Below are positions 23,436 through 34,651 of a stretch of 64,000 nucleotides of DNA, one piece after another. Source of the stretch: Hesseltinella vesiculosa (taxonomy: Eukaryota; Mucoromycota; Mucoromycetes; Mucorales; Cunninghamellaceae); NCBI GenBank assembly GCA_002104935.1, contig MCGT01000016.1, positions 248,001-312,000 of the forward strand, in the 5' to 3' direction. The notes under the pieces were generated by a model that made no database searches, was not told where the DNA came from, and worked only from the letters and a program-made list of their open reading frames with translations. Numbering within the stretch: the stretch's first letter is position 1; the number at the start of each line of letters is the position of its first letter. Made by a program: the position numbers and the translations under genes.

Positions 23436-23983
23436 AAAAAAAAAAGTCATTGATCAAATCGTTTGTGTGCATACCCCTGGATTCCCTTTTTTGTATTTTT
23501 TTTTTATCTTTCGTCTACGTTTGCCCTCTGTATCGAGTCCTTTTTTTTTTTTTTTTTTTTTTCTTCCTCCGTTGATTTCCAAATGATCAAAATAGAAAAC
23601 TTTTTTTTTTTTGCCCAACGAGTCATCCGTCGCTGTTTAGAAAATAAAAAAAAAAAAACCAACAACTGGCGACGTTTCCAAAGGCATTGCGCTAAATGAA
23701 AAAAAAGAGTCATAGCGAAAGAAAGAGTTGGAAAAAGGCAAGGCTGTCCAAAAATTGCGTGTTTGTCCAAAACTTCGATGATGTTCATGGAAAGATCAGT
23801 TTAAGGTTTTTCACCAGCGACGAAAAGGGGTCATTTTGCCTTTTTGGAAGGAGGATCAATGCTGACCTGGCCTTGAACCTTTTTTTTTTTTTTTCACCTA
23901 AAAGAACCAATCCGACACTTCTTTTTCTCACCTCTCTTTTTTTCACAAGGTTTTTTTTTTTTATTTCTTTACATCTCTTAATC
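23436..23983. other. Intergenic region with very long T and A runs
   Basis: This is the spacer between the Sel1-repeat gene and the P450 gene. It contains T runs of 20 or more at 23540-23562 and other homopolymers that would be prone to slippage. No gene was seen. Confidence 0.45.
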
Positions 23984-25541
23984 ATGGGTTGGGCATCATT
24001 ATTTAGTTCGCTGGGCGCATTTGTCCTGACATATGTCTTCTCACAGCTGCTGTCGTTGTACATTTGGAAAGACAAGAATCCCGATGGCACCAAGAAGAAA
24101 CCATGGGCTCCATCACCTCAACTGTCATCTCGATTATACAATGGATGGGAACCATTTGATGTGCTCGGCTCCAAGGTGTTTTCCAACTGGGCTGCTGAAT
24201 GTGGCGCCTTTTTGTCGGTCAAGATTGGCCAGAAGCGGATCCACGTGCTGAGCAGCACCGAAGCTGTCAAGCTTGCGCTTGTTGACAAGGAGCAACACAA
24301 CTCGGCAAAACTGGTGCAAGGCTCGGTAGAAATGGCCATGTCTGATAATGGTAAGACAAACAAGTAAGACAGCGATGAATAACGCCTCTTTTTTTTTTTA
24401 AGGACAAACCGTGTTTGCGGCTCCCTTTGACTTCAAATGGCAACGAGTTCGCCGGGCTGTCATTGCTGCCTTGAACCAAACCTCCCCCGAATGGCTGACC
24501 AAGTTTTATAGCCAACAGACTGAAAAGCTGGTGGAAGCCATCCGCCAAGCCAAGGACAATCAAGGCAAGGTCGACTCGGACCAATTGCGTGGTCTGATTG
24601 ACATGGTATGTTTGGAAACGTCTGTGATCCTGGTGATGCAACAGCAGCAAGTGGATGCGGAGCAAATCGAGAAGATGCTGGAGCTGATGGTCCAATTGGA
24701 GCAAGAGCAGCAGCAACCTATTTACAAGGCCAGCTTGTATCGCGTACCAGGCGCTCCCTTTGTTGAAGCCTTGTACAAGATCTTATGGGGCGAAAAAGCC
24801 ATCCGATGGCGCAACCGTTTGCTGGACTCCTTTGTGGCCTGGACTGCCCAAGTGCAAGAACAAGAGGAAACCGACACGCCTTCCACTCTGCCTGACGGCG
24901 CCCCTCGCTTCCGTCACAAGCTGGCTGATATCCAACCTTCCAAGTTTGACGCCGCCCCCGAGCAATTTACCAAGGAACAGATCATCATGAACCTCATGCA
25001 CCTCACCCTTCACAGCGCCAAAATGCTGTCCACCTCGCTCTTCACCCTGATCCAGCGCCTGGCCACCCTGCCCGACTGGCAAGTCCGTGCCCGTGACAAT
25101 CCCGAGCTGGCCCGCGCCTTTGTCAACGAGTGCTTGCGTGTCAGCCCGCCTGTACCAGCCTATGCCCACGCCTCTCGTGTGGATCAAGAATTTGAATGGA
25201 ACGGCCAGCTTTACCGTATCGACAATGGGGATGAGTTGGTGGTCAATCTGCATACCATCCACAACGACGAACAGCTCTACCCCAAGGCCAGCCTGTTCCA
25301 ACCCGACCGGTTCCTCGCCCAAGACGCCCACAAGCACTATGCCTTTGGCGTCGGCCGCCGTCACTGCCAAGGCGCCCAAGTCAGCGAAGCATTTTTGGAA
25401 CAGTCCCTCTTGGCCCTGGTGGCCACCTTTAGTTTGGCTGGTGGGGATGTCGAACAGCGTCATCACAACAGCGGTATTTGGTCTTGGCTTGGTCGTGCTG
25501 AAACCATCGGCACCTCGGTCGCCTTCAAGCGCCGTCGCTAG
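23984..25541 (+). CDS. Cytochrome P450 monooxygenase with non-canonical I-helix
   Basis: This is a haem-thiolate enzyme, probably anchored in the ER by the N-terminal helix (about residues 5-25). Two exons (23984-24350, 24403-25541) give 501 residues. The haem loop FGVGRRHCQG carries the ligand cysteine (about Cys443). The K-helix ExxR is ECLR, and the FQPDRF motif precedes the haem loop. The I-helix segment reads LTLHSAKMLSTSL where most P450s have AGxDTT, so the acid-alcohol pair for oxygen activation is missing. The short distance from the I-helix to ExxR resembles bacterial-type P450s. The substrate is unknown. It could be an isomerase-like or catalytically altered member. The fold assignment is secure, the activity is not. 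Confidence 0.93.
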
Positions 25542-25697
25542 ACTCCCTTTTCTTGTTATTTCTGTGTTCTCATACCTGTCACTTTATTGTTTTTAATGTC
25601 ATGCCTTCATTCATACCAATGAAAAATTTGCGCTTTTCTATAGATACAGATGTATATATATATTATACATCTCTTTTTTTTTTGTTGAGAGAGAGAT

Positions 25698-26651
25698 CTA
25701 GACTGACATTTTCATGTCCAGCTTTGGATGGGGCTGATAGCCATCGAGGATAAAGTCGTCATAGGTAAAGTCGTCAATGGAGCTGATTTTGCGGGCAAAG
25801 GTCAGGGTGGGAAAAGGCCGAGGTTCACGCTGCAGTTGCTGTTTCAGAGCGTCCAAATGGTCAACATATACGTGGGTGTCCCCCATGGTATGGATGAATT
25901 CGCCAGGCTCCAAGTCGGTGACATGGGCAATCATGCGGGTGAGTAATGCATACGATGCAATATTAAAGGGCACGCCCAGACCCATGTCACATGATCGTTG
26001 GTACAGCACACAAGACAAGCGACCGGGCTGGCCTTGCTTTTGCGATACAAAGAATTGGCAGAAGCAGTGGCAAGGAGGCAGAGCCATGTTGGGGATATCT
26101 ATCAAAGGTGACATCAGCTGGGACCCTTTTTCAAGTCTTGTCTTACCAGCAGGGTTCCAGGCTGTTAGGATGATGCGACGATCCGTGGGGTTGGTTTTGA
26201 TGGTGTGAATGATTTGTTGCAGTTGGTCAATGCCTTTGCCGCTATAATCTGTATCGCAGTCGACATAGTCAGCCCCAAAATGGCGCCATTGGAAGCCATA
26301 GACAGGACCAAGATCGCCCTGTTTGCGATGGGACAAGCCGATCTTGTCCAGGTACTCCCTGGAGCCATTGCCTTCCCAAATCTTGATACCTCGATCGGTT
26401 AGGTGGTTGCTGTTTGTGTCTGCCCGGATAAACCACAGCAATTCTTCCAGAACCGCTCGGTAAAACACTCGCTTGGTGGTCAGCAAGGGCAGTACATTGT
26501 CCATCAGGGAGAATCGAAGCTGAGGTGGGGCAAAGACAGCCAAGGTGCCTGTGCCCGTGCGATCTGCTCGGTGCTCGCCCTCATCCATAATGTATTGGAT
26601 CAGATCCAAGTATTGGTATTCTTCATGCTTCTTTGTGTCATTGGCCGTCAT
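25698..26651 (-). CDS. Thymidylate synthase
   Basis: The enzyme converts dUMP to dTMP with methylene-tetrahydrofolate, essential for DNA synthesis. Two exons (26147-26651, 25698-26098) flank a 48-nt intron and give 301 residues, the family norm. Visible landmarks are [47 protein letters not shown], the active-site LPPCHCF (about Cys178) with [18 protein letters not shown], and [14 protein letters not shown]. The intron has no in-frame stop and a length divisible by three, so retention would insert 16 residues just before the active site. The correct product restores [16 protein letters not shown]. Confidence 0.97.
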   Translation of the reverse strand: MTANDTKKHEEYQYLDLIQYIMDEGEHRADRTGTGTLAVFAPPQLRFSLMDNVLPLLTTKRVFYRAVLEELLWFIRADTNSNHLTDRGIKIWEGNGSREYLDKIGLSHRKQGDLGPVYGFQWRHFGADYVDCDTDYSGKGIDQLQQIIHTIKTNPTDRRIILTAWNPAGKTRLEKGSQLMSPLIDIPNMALPPCHCFCQFFVSQKQGQPGRLSCVLYQRSCDMGLGVPFNIASYALLTRMIAHVTDLEPGEFIHTMGDTHVYVDHLDALKQQLQREPRPFPTLTFARKISSIDDFTYDDFILDGYQPHPKLDMKMSV

Positions 26652-26862
26652 CTTGGCAGCAAAATCTGGAAATCAAAAAAAAAAAAAACGAGTGAGAAAA
26701 GGAAAAAAAAAAAAAAATTCGACCGTGTCGCATCGAAAAAAAAAAAATAATAAAAAAACAAAGGCGCGCCCGACACACAACCAACCAGAGCGCAAGTTTT
26801 CCCTTTTTTTCTTCTTCGTTGTCTTTTGCCATCCGTAGCTAATTGAATCGCTTTGTACGATC
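26652..26862. promoter_or_regulatory. Divergent promoter region between thymidylate synthase and the Csm1/Pcs1 gene
   Basis: 211 bp separate the two starts. The middle holds A runs of 11-15. I see no MCB-type ACGCGT element that would confirm S-phase co-expression. Confidence 0.45.
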
Positions 26863-27920
26863 ATGGACCAGGTGAGCAAGCAATGCATTCTAACCGTCAT
26901 TGTGAAGGATTCTGACTGGCCCTGTATGTTTGATGCTTAGAGTGATAATCCCAAAAAGAAGAAGCGCTTGGCCAATGAGTCCGAAGATCTCGTCAAAGAA
27001 AACGAACTGCTGCGAAAACGGGTTCAAATGGTAAAAGCATTCAATGATCAGCGCAACAGAACTAACACTTTTTCATCCAATGTAGCTAGAGGAAAGGGCC
27101 GTGTCAGCAGAAAACGGTTTTGTCGAGCTGTCCAATCTTCGCTACACAGATGCTGAAAAGTCCCTGAAAGAATACAAAGAAGTCGCCCAACGGCGGTTCG
27201 ACGGTAAGAGCCATCGAGAACATACCCTGGACTCATCGTTTTCTATTTTGCGCCAGCCTCTGACGAAGAAACCCGCCAGCTGCATGAGCTGACGGCCTCT
27301 TATGAGCAGCATGCGGTGGAGTTACGGCAACAGCTCGACAGTGCCAAGGACGAAATCACCCGGCTACAGGAGATTGTCACCAACCCGCCTGCCTTTGTCA
27401 ATAAGAGCCAATCCACCGGCAATGACGTCCAACCACTCAAGAGAACCGAGCAGCGCCTGGCCAAGTCGGAAGACCGAGGTAAGCCTTCAAGCCAAACACG
27501 ATGGGGACCTGACTCTTTTCCGTAGTGCGATCTTTGCAGGCCCAATTGGCAGCCAAGAATGAACTGTTTTACAAAATCACAGGCATTGATATCAAGACGA
27601 GTCACACTGAGCGCGAAAACGATGTCCATTGTGAACTTCAAGGTCGTGTTGGACGTAGGTTTTTTTTTTTTTTTCATGAAACATAAGAACGAGTCTGACG
27701 CTCTTTTTGAACGGACGTGACAGGACTGCATTTCCGACTGGATTTTTCCAATGAAGCGGAAGGCAATGTCAGCTATATACCACTCCTGGGCCATTCTGAT
27801 CGAGCTGTTGCTCGGTTAATTCCCGAAGATTTCAGAGACACCATTGACTTCACAGCAGATCAGTGTCCAATGTTTATTTGGCGATTGTTAACAGCGATCA
27901 ATAAAAAGGAACACGATTAA
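26863..27920 (+). CDS. Monopolin-type chromosome segregation protein Csm1/Pcs1
   Basis: Csm1/Pcs1 clamps kinetochore microtubule-binding sites and works in rDNA silencing. It forms a coiled-coil dimer with globular heads. Six exons (26863-26871, 26941-27030, 27086-27203, 27257-27478, 27526-27654, 27724-27920) give 254 residues. Residues 1-150 start with a KKKKR basic patch and continue as a heptad-rich coiled coil (LVKENELLRKRVQMLEERA and ELRQQLDSAKDEITRLQ). The C-terminal head has FYKITGIDI, LHFRLDFSNE, VSYIPLLG, IPEDFRDTIDF and CPMFIWRLL, characteristic of the Csm1/Pcs1 domain. The first exon encodes only three residues. It is divergent from the thymidylate synthase gene, with 211 bp between starts. 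A related Spc24/25-like fold is the only alternative. Confidence 0.9.
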
Positions 27921-28813
27921 GCCATCCTCCGTCATTTTTTGAAGATATCATTTTGACCGGAAAAAAAAAAACTGCATAATAAGCTTTTTTTTTTTTTGGG
28001 GGGGGGGGAGCAACTGACATTTCATGTTGGGGGGGGGAAAGCTCGGTTTCATTTTTAACATTCAACGAGTACCTGAAAATCTATATTGGTACGCTGGCCG
28101 ATGCACAGTACTTCTTTTCAAACGAACAATCGAGATCACCGTTTTCTTTTTTATAACATGTGAATTGGTCCCCCCCTTTCTTCTTGTCACTCAAAAATCC
28201 ATGGCTTTCTCTTTGTTAGCCCAATAGGGAGACCTTCCACTTTCACTCCCTTTCACCTCCCCTAAGTCCACCCTTCCGCTTCACCCTACTGCTGGTGGAC
28301 AAATCAGCATCCGTTTTAATTTGCCAGTTTCCTGGAGAGGAACAGATGACCTGTAAGCATTGGATGGCGAAAGAAATGGCCGAGCGAGAAAATACATCAG
28401 CTTCGGACATTGAATGCATGGGGCTCTGCTCCAAACAAGCTTTTTTTTTTTTTTTTTTTTTGGGCTTTCTACCAACATCTCTTTTTTTCTGCTTCTTAAT
28501 TACTTCATTGATTACTCTCTCTGTGATCCGTATTCTCATCAACATACCAGTACCATCTTATTAAAAAGCTTTGCTTTTGATTGTGCACAAGGTAAACATT
28601 GGATGATTGGGAAAAAAAAGATGAAAGAAAGGGTTTTTTTTTGTTGATATGGGTTTGTTTGTTTTTTTTTTCACTCTCTCGTTATGATAACTATTTAGAA
28701 GCACTCACTTCATCTGTTTTTTAATTGTAATCTTGTAGTTTGATTGCTTTGTGCACGTTATATATCCTGTACCTTTTTTTGTTTAATCTTGGCTTCCCTC
28801 GTATTTTTTCCTC
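27921..28813. other. Long spacer and leader upstream of the polyQ protein gene
   Basis: This region has G runs at about 28000-28009 and 28029-28037 and a T run of 21 at 28440-28460. A protein-like frame at about 28290-28440 (QFPGEEQMTCKHWMAKEMAER) has no start or recognisable domain, so I do not call it. The last 300 bp are T-rich leader. Confidence 0.4.
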
Positions 28814-29729
28814 ATGTCCAATGGGCCTTCCCCTTATCATCACCCGTCCGATAATTCTTCTGGATTGCATCAACGACATCGACAGGGCATGATAAGCTCG
28901 CAGCAAGATACTTACACATTGGCGACACCCAATTCGGCTGCTCTCAGTAATGGGATTCATCAGCCACATCATCTACCTCCCTATGCGCCGCACCCTTCTG
29001 CCTTTGCTCGAGATCCTCACCAGCAGCAGCAGCAACAACAACAGCAACAACAACAGCAGCAGCAGCAGCGACTGCCTCCAAGTAATGGAGTCGGCGGCAT
29101 CATGCACAAATGTAATCAATGCCAAGTCGACCGCCCCATACACTTTTACCAATCGTCAGAACATGGCAGTTACAAAGTCTGTGATTACTGCCAATCTCGA
29201 AACCAGCAAAAACAGCAGAACAAATTTTCACCCTATGAGCTGATGGACGAACGAAAACGCAAGCAGCCACCACACCAATTCAACCGAGTGGCTCCTTTAC
29301 AACAACAACAACACCAGCAGCCGCCGCATCCTCAGCAGACCTTTCATCCGCATCAGCATCAGCATCCCTCGCAGCTGTCGTCGTTGGGAATTCCTGCTCA
29401 GCACATGCCGGCGTCCGCTGGATTGCCCACCCTAGTCTCGCAACAGCAACAGCAGCAAGTGTCATCAGCGTCGTCGTATCTGTTGAAGCAGACGGCCTCG
29501 CCCCCTTCGCATTCCATGGCCATGTCACTTCCCTCCACCACCATTCCCCAGGCTCTATCCCAGCAGCCCCAAGCACATGTCAATAACAAGCCAAATATGT
29601 ATTCATTGGGTGCTATGCGTACACAACCGCCTCCTCACCTGCACCCACAACAATCGGCGTTTCCCCAGCAGCTCCTTCAACAGCAGCAGCAGCAGCAACA
29701 ACAACAACAACAACAGCAACAACAACAGC

Positions 29730-29805
<76 letters not shown>

Positions 29806-29809
29806 TCAA

Positions 29810-29841
<32 letters not shown>

Positions 29842-31804
29842 ACAACAACAACAGCAGCAGCACCATCAGCAGCAGCAGCAGCAGCAGCCTCCTTCGGTGT
29901 CCTTGCCCTTGCCCATTTCTCACCCTTCTCACTCGTCGTTGTTTGCCCAACCTCAACTCTCACACCCTCCTGGCCAGCTACCCCAGCCACAGCCACAGCA
30001 GCCACAGCAGGATGCGAATGAGCAGCAACAGCCTTCCCCCATGCCGTCACGCCCTGTGCCGCCTATGTATGCCGCCTTGAATCAGCCTCACGGGAATCCT
30101 CATGCACAACAGCAGTCACATCCCCATCCTGCTCATCCGCAGGTCATGCCCCACGAGATGTCTCCACCCAATGAATTGACCAGCCTGAACATGAATCCCA
30201 GCTCGGTCGTGCCGGCCCCACCCTCCAATACCAGCACGCCTACGCCCACCGCCACAGTGCATGAGGTGAAGGCAAGCCAGCCTGCCAAACGATCCCGACC
30301 AGCCTCGACGGCATCCTCGACGGTGCGCGCCCCTCGCACACTGCAGAGCGACAAATCCAAAGCACCGCTCATGTCCATGCATGAATTTGTGTTGAAGCTA
30401 CAAGAAGAAAAGGTCTATGATCGGGCTCATTATGCACTTGATATTGTCCAAGTGATTACAGAACTGACCACGACGGGTGAAAACGGCCCTACCCCACCCA
30501 GCTTTACCCAAATCGGCCGCCGCATCTGTGAATATGTCCTTGATGGCACCAAGTTTAACTTTAGGTAAGACGCTCAAGTCAGGGCTGAATGACAATAGTT
30601 GACTCTTTTTTTTTTTTTTTTTTTTTTTGCTAGTATGAAGGATCGCCGGCGATCTACTCGCGCTCCAGACACCACGTCTACGCTTCGGTACTACTGTTCA
30701 CAGCGATCGGATATCATCAAGCAACGCAAGCCCGACAAGACAAAGATTCAGTTCGAAACCCCACCCAAGCTGACCAACCGGTATCCATGCTCGGGCAGCT
30801 TGACGATTGTCATTGATCTAGTCAAACGCTCAGCCAACTTGACGTTGAATCACAAGACGACGCACCCTGGGTTTGTCAACAATAACGCCAACCACCACGC
30901 ACCCCCTCCTCCACAACAGCAACAGCAACAGCAGCATCCTCATGCGTCGAACCAAACCAGCCCCGTTGCTACCAGACCCCCTCCTCGTGCCCAACCTGCC
31001 AAGAAAAAGGCGACCAAGAAGAAACAGCAAGCAGCCGCCTCGGCTACGCCATCTGTTGCTGCTCCTTCCACTAATGCCAATGTCAATACCATGTCACAAC
31101 AACAGCAACAGCACCAACATCAACTCCAACAACAGCACCAGCAGCATCAGCAGCAACAACACCAACACCAACAACACCAACAACACCAGCAGCACCAGCA
31201 ACACCAGCAACACCAACAACACCAGCAGCACCAGCAACACCAGCAACACCAGCAACAACAGCACAATGGGTATCTGGACATGAGCATGATCGCCCCGTTA
31301 CCGCCTCCCATCTCCACCAGCCAAGCTCCTTTACAAGCTGCGCTTGCCCCTCGGTCTGCACCTGCCACAAGCGCCTCGTCCGCATCGTCGGCAACGACGC
31401 TGCTGCCTCCTCCATCCACCATTGCCTTGCCAACGTCGAATGCCAATGGGATTCATCAACTGCACCAGCATCATCAACAGCAACCGCCGCAAACTCAGCC
31501 CACCCAACCACATTCATTGCAAGAACAACAGCACCGTGAACTTGTCATGCGTCAGCAATTTGATCACTTGCGACGTAGCGTACATGCATTTGGTCAGCTC
31601 TTGGATCAGCAACAGCGGTACAAGGATGAAAACTTTTTGAATGTGGCCCAAAAGGCCTTTGCCAGTGCCCAAGACATGTTGACGGCTTGTCGAGCCTATG
31701 ACCACCATCTTCAATTGTGCAATGCTGGCCAATCTTCCCAAGTGTTGGCGTTGACTGAACTTACCCGGTATTATCACCCCAAAGATAATAGTATGAACCC
31801 GTGA
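28814..31804 (+). CDS. Polyglutamine-rich putative DNA-binding protein with Cys/Cys/His/His module
   Basis: I do not recognise a named family. Two exons (28814-30564, 30634-31804) give 973 residues. Near the N-terminus is a CxxC...CxxC pair (CNQC and CDYC) likely to bind zinc. An almost pure glutamine tract (about 29676-29885) follows, then a conserved-looking helical block MHEFVLKLQEEKVYDRAHYALDI (given here only as far as ALDI start) before the intron. After the intron, RRSTRAPDTTSTLRYYC, CSGSLTIVIDL and NHKTTHP form a C...C...HxxxH pattern like WRKY-GCM1/FAR1-type zinc modules. A second His/Gln repeat (31095-31262) and a C-terminal helix bundle (HRELVMRQQFDHLRRSV) follow. Nuclear, transcription-related function is inferred from the zinc modules and polyQ, not shown. 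Confidence 0.82.
29676..29888 (+). repeat. CAA/CAG repeat encoding polyglutamine
   Basis: This is an in-frame tract of about 70 codons, CAA-rich in the centre with CAG at both edges and a few histidine codons. Mixed CAA/CAG usage is consistent with selection for glutamine rather than simple slippage alone, but length variation between strains is likely. Confidence 0.95.
31092..31262 (+). repeat. CAN trinucleotide repeat encoding Gln/His
   Basis: This is a second in-frame low-complexity tract in the same gene, dominated by CAACAC/CAGCAC units. It encodes alternating Gln-Gln-His. Confidence 0.93.
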
Positions 31805-32377
31805 GCTTGGCCCCTCCTCCTCCTTACATCTCCCTCCTTACCCCTTGCGCACATCCATTTTTTATTTATTTCTATACTTTTTTTTTATATATTCACTTTA
31901 CATGTGGAGTTCTCACTCTTGTTTAGCAGTATTTGCCTTGATTTCATTGTTCTCCCTTCTTCTTTTTGTTTCCACGTCCCCCCCTCATCACTCCCTCTTT
32001 TTTTTTTGCTTCCACCCCTCTCCATTCCCCCCTTTTTTTCAGAGAGAAACTGTAAATAGCTTTTTTTTGCAAGATCACCACAAAAAAAAAAAAGACCATC
32101 AAAAAATTAAAATGGATTTATCAAAAAACTTCAAAAATAAGGCACAGCTTTTTTTATTGTATGAAGGGTATCTGCTGAATTCTTTTAAAAATGTACGGAA
32201 AAAAAAGGGGGGGCAAAGTAAAAATAAAAATAAGAATACACAATTGACAATGAGTATGATATGGACAGGAGAATGGCACAATAAGGAGGTTGGAAAGATG
32301 ATGGAGCGTGGTGATAAAAAAAAGTGGCACGAGTGAAAAAGTGCTTCAATAAAAAAAAAAAGGAGCAGGCATGTTCA
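31805..32377. other. Convergent spacer
   Basis: This is the tail-to-tail region between the polyQ gene (+) and the next minus-strand gene. It is pyrimidine-rich after 31805 and A-rich after 32080. It should hold both 3' UTRs. No gene was seen. Confidence 0.45.
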
Positions 32378-33070
32378 TTAGATGCGTTTCTTTCTTGAAA
32401 AGACAGCAGTCAGTTTGCGGGTGATGGTGGTGGGAGAAAATGGAGCAGTGGTGGGAGTTTGAGGCATGATGTTGTTACCATCGTCATCGCTCGAGTCGTC
32501 GCAGAGATAAGGTACGGGCGACAAGGGAGGCGACAGTGAGGATGATCGACGAGAAGGAAGCTTGTGGGTGTAGGCTTTGGACGAGGTGGAACTGGAGGGT
32601 GTAGGGATGGGCAGGGGGGCCAGGTCGAGAGGGGAGGTGAGGATGGTAGGTAATTGGACAGAAGAGCAAGAGCTGGCAGAGGAGGAGATGGAAGGTGTCG
32701 AGGAAATGGAAGGTGTCGAGGAGGTGGATAAGGCGGGGGAAGCACAGGTGGGCTGGGTATAATGCGTGTTGCGGACAGGCCTCAAGTCCAGACGTTGAGG
32801 ACGGCGAGCATAGGTGGGCCAAGTGTCTTTCTTGGCGACTTGGATGTTGGAAACAAGGCGATCAAACAAGTCATACTCGGGTTCATATTCATAGATGGTG
32901 GGTGGGTCAGGATGGAAGCGCACCTTCTTCTTTTGCTGCAGCGTTGCCTCATGTTCTTGCTGCACCTTGAGGAAGAATTTTTCAAGATCCACACGCTTTG
33001 TACGACCATAATAACTGCTGGGCCATGCCGACGCATCCACAGCTATCAATGTTTCACTGGATATGGACAT
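32378..33070 (-). CDS. Uncharacterised Ser/Pro-rich protein with PP1-docking-like motif
   Basis: This is a single open frame of 230 residues starting MSISSETLIAVDASAW. I do not recognise the family. The N-terminal 90 residues look folded or conserved: WPSSYYGRTKRVDLEKFF, then KKKVRFHPDPPTIYEYEPEYD (first 20 residues only are the core). KVRF fits the RVxF docking motif of protein phosphatase 1. The following 130 residues are Ser/Thr/Pro-rich and probably phosphorylated. An acidic patch (CDDSSDDDG) and a basic C-terminus (FSRKKRI) close the protein. No membrane segment or signal peptide is visible. A role as a PP1 regulatory subunit is inference from one motif. Confidence 0.72.
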   Translation of the reverse strand: MSISSETLIAVDASAWPSSYYGRTKRVDLEKFFLKVQQEHEATLQQKKKVRFHPDPPTIYEYEPEYDLFDRLVSNIQVAKKDTWPTYARRPQRLDLRPVRNTHYTQPTCASPALSTSSTPSISSTPSISSSASSCSSVQLPTILTSPLDLAPLPIPTPSSSTSSKAYTHKLPSRRSSSLSPPLSPVPYLCDDSSDDDGNNIMPQTPTTAPFSPTTITRKLTAVFSRKKRI

Positions 33071-33613
33071 CTTCAGATTAATTCTTTCGTGGCGTTGAGT
33101 TGCAATGACAATCGTTTCGGCTTCCAGTATAAAAAATTAAAAAAGGGATGTGTCACAAAAGCGTTCAAGCAAAAAGGATAAAAAAGTGAGAAAGTGAAGA
33201 AGAAAAAGAAAAAAAGAAACAGGCCAACCCTTTTTTAAAAATGTGTGTTGAATGTGAAGCCCGCTGCAATAGAATTTCCTTTTTAAGTGGATGGAAAGAA
33301 AAAGGGAGGCACGTTCAGAGTCAGGCAATTGGGTTGAAACCTGAACCAATCAAAAGTAGTCGTTGTTGCACGTCGATTCAATCCAAGGTCATTTGGCCAA
33401 TGTACCTATTTTGATCTTCTGCAACAATCGTCGTATAAAAGCAAAACGTGTCCTGTCATCACTTTTGAAGTCTATTTTATTTTTGTCCCAGTCAAACAAT
33501 CAGAACAGTGCGATCCGTTCACGTTGCTCCTTTTTCTACACCCTGCCACTCCTTGGCAAGGGCTCAACGCTTATCCCTCCTTGTTTTGTCCGCTTCTCCT
33601 TGATTTGTTCAGA
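33071..33613. other. Spacer upstream of the RVxF-motif gene
   Basis: This is AT-rich DNA containing the promoter of the minus-strand gene. No supportable gene was seen. Confidence 0.4.
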
Positions 33614-33733
33614 TCATAATAAGGTGATCTTCTTGCCATTGTCGTCCCGATCACCCCACGCCGTCAATCCTGTTCTCTTGGCAATTGGCGCATGAGCTTC
33701 TTCAAAGGGAGGTTCAGGAAGCATTGGTGACAT
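33614..33733 (-). CDS. Candidate 39-residue protein or terminal exon
   Basis: The minus strand reads MSPMLPEPPFEEAHAPIAKR followed by TGLTAWGDRDDNGKKITLL and a stop. An AG acceptor preceded by T-rich sequence lies one base upstream of the ATG, so this may be the last exon of a longer gene whose other exons I could not place. The composition is protein-like rather than AT-driven. I recognise no family. Confidence 0.35.
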   Translation of the reverse strand: MSPMLPEPPFEEAHAPIAKRTGLTAWGDRDDNGKKITLL

Positions 33734-34651
33734 GCTGCATAAACGTTAGCTTAATTCTGTAAGACGTCATTTCTCTCATCTCTGATGAAAAAAAACCCCG
33801 TTTTTTTTTTTTTTCTCATCAAAATCGCACGCCGATTCAACCCAAATTGTTTCAATTTCAACGTTTTTCCTCGGGTTCCTCGGTATCTGTTTGGTTGCCA
33901 TGTTTTTTTGAGTCTGCAAGGGGATACACTTTATAGTTTGAACCCCGTGGTTCATCTGCATAAAAAAAACTTAACAGATCCTTTGCATTGGTCCATGTCA
34001 CTGTTTCTTTGCAAGGGTTTTTGTCCAACTGAGCCTCATCCTATAGTTCACACTCCGTCCGAGGAAAAGTGGAGAAATCGAGATCCAAGAAAAATGAACA
34101 CCATTGCATGAATTGGTTTCAATGTGACTTGTAAAAAAAGGGCTCGGGTAATTGACTTAGAGTATTTGTTGTTCACGGAGAGAAAGACGATAGAGTAGTT
34201 CATGCTGACGTTTCATTGATCCTTGCGAGCAAAGAGGATCTTATAGCCAAGGATCGAGAGATGCTTGAGACAAACTTCCTTGTTTAAGACCAACAATAAA
34301 AAAAGAGTTGTTCAGTGCTGAGAAGAAACTTGAAAAGTAACGAAACAGGCTTTGAATAAATGAAATGTTTGGCCTTGATTGTAATCAACAGTTCAGTTGT
34401 ATCCTGTGCATGCCCCTCTTTTTTTTTTATTTATTTATTTATTTTAATTTTTTTTTTCCTTTCATTGTCTGGGCCCCGTTTGATTTTTTTTTTCCTTTTG
34501 ATCTACTGTCACAAAGCTTTGAAGTTGGGCAGTGGCAACAAGTCCGTTGTTGTAACCCCCACTCATCTCTATCCCGTTCTCGCTTTTACTCTTTTTCTTT
34601 CTTTCTTTCTTTTTTTTTTTGGCTGCGTGAATTAAAAGATAGAAGAGAAAA
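33734..34651. other. AT-rich spacer upstream of the Pcl-type cyclin gene
   Basis: No confident gene is seen. A minus-strand fragment near 34203-34290 (NKEVCLKHLSILGYKILFA) looks protein-like but has no start. The last 230 bp carry T runs and a TTTC repeat, likely the leader of the cyclin gene. Confidence 0.4.

Noticed and set aside
28290..28440. Possible coding exon (QFPGEEQMTCKHWMAKEM)
   Set aside because: No start, stop or splice partner, and it sits in a long leader with T runs.
29603..30050. Long minus-strand Leu/Val-rich frames over the polyQ tract
   Set aside because: CAA/CAG repeats open all six frames; the plus-strand frame joins a spliced gene with real domains.
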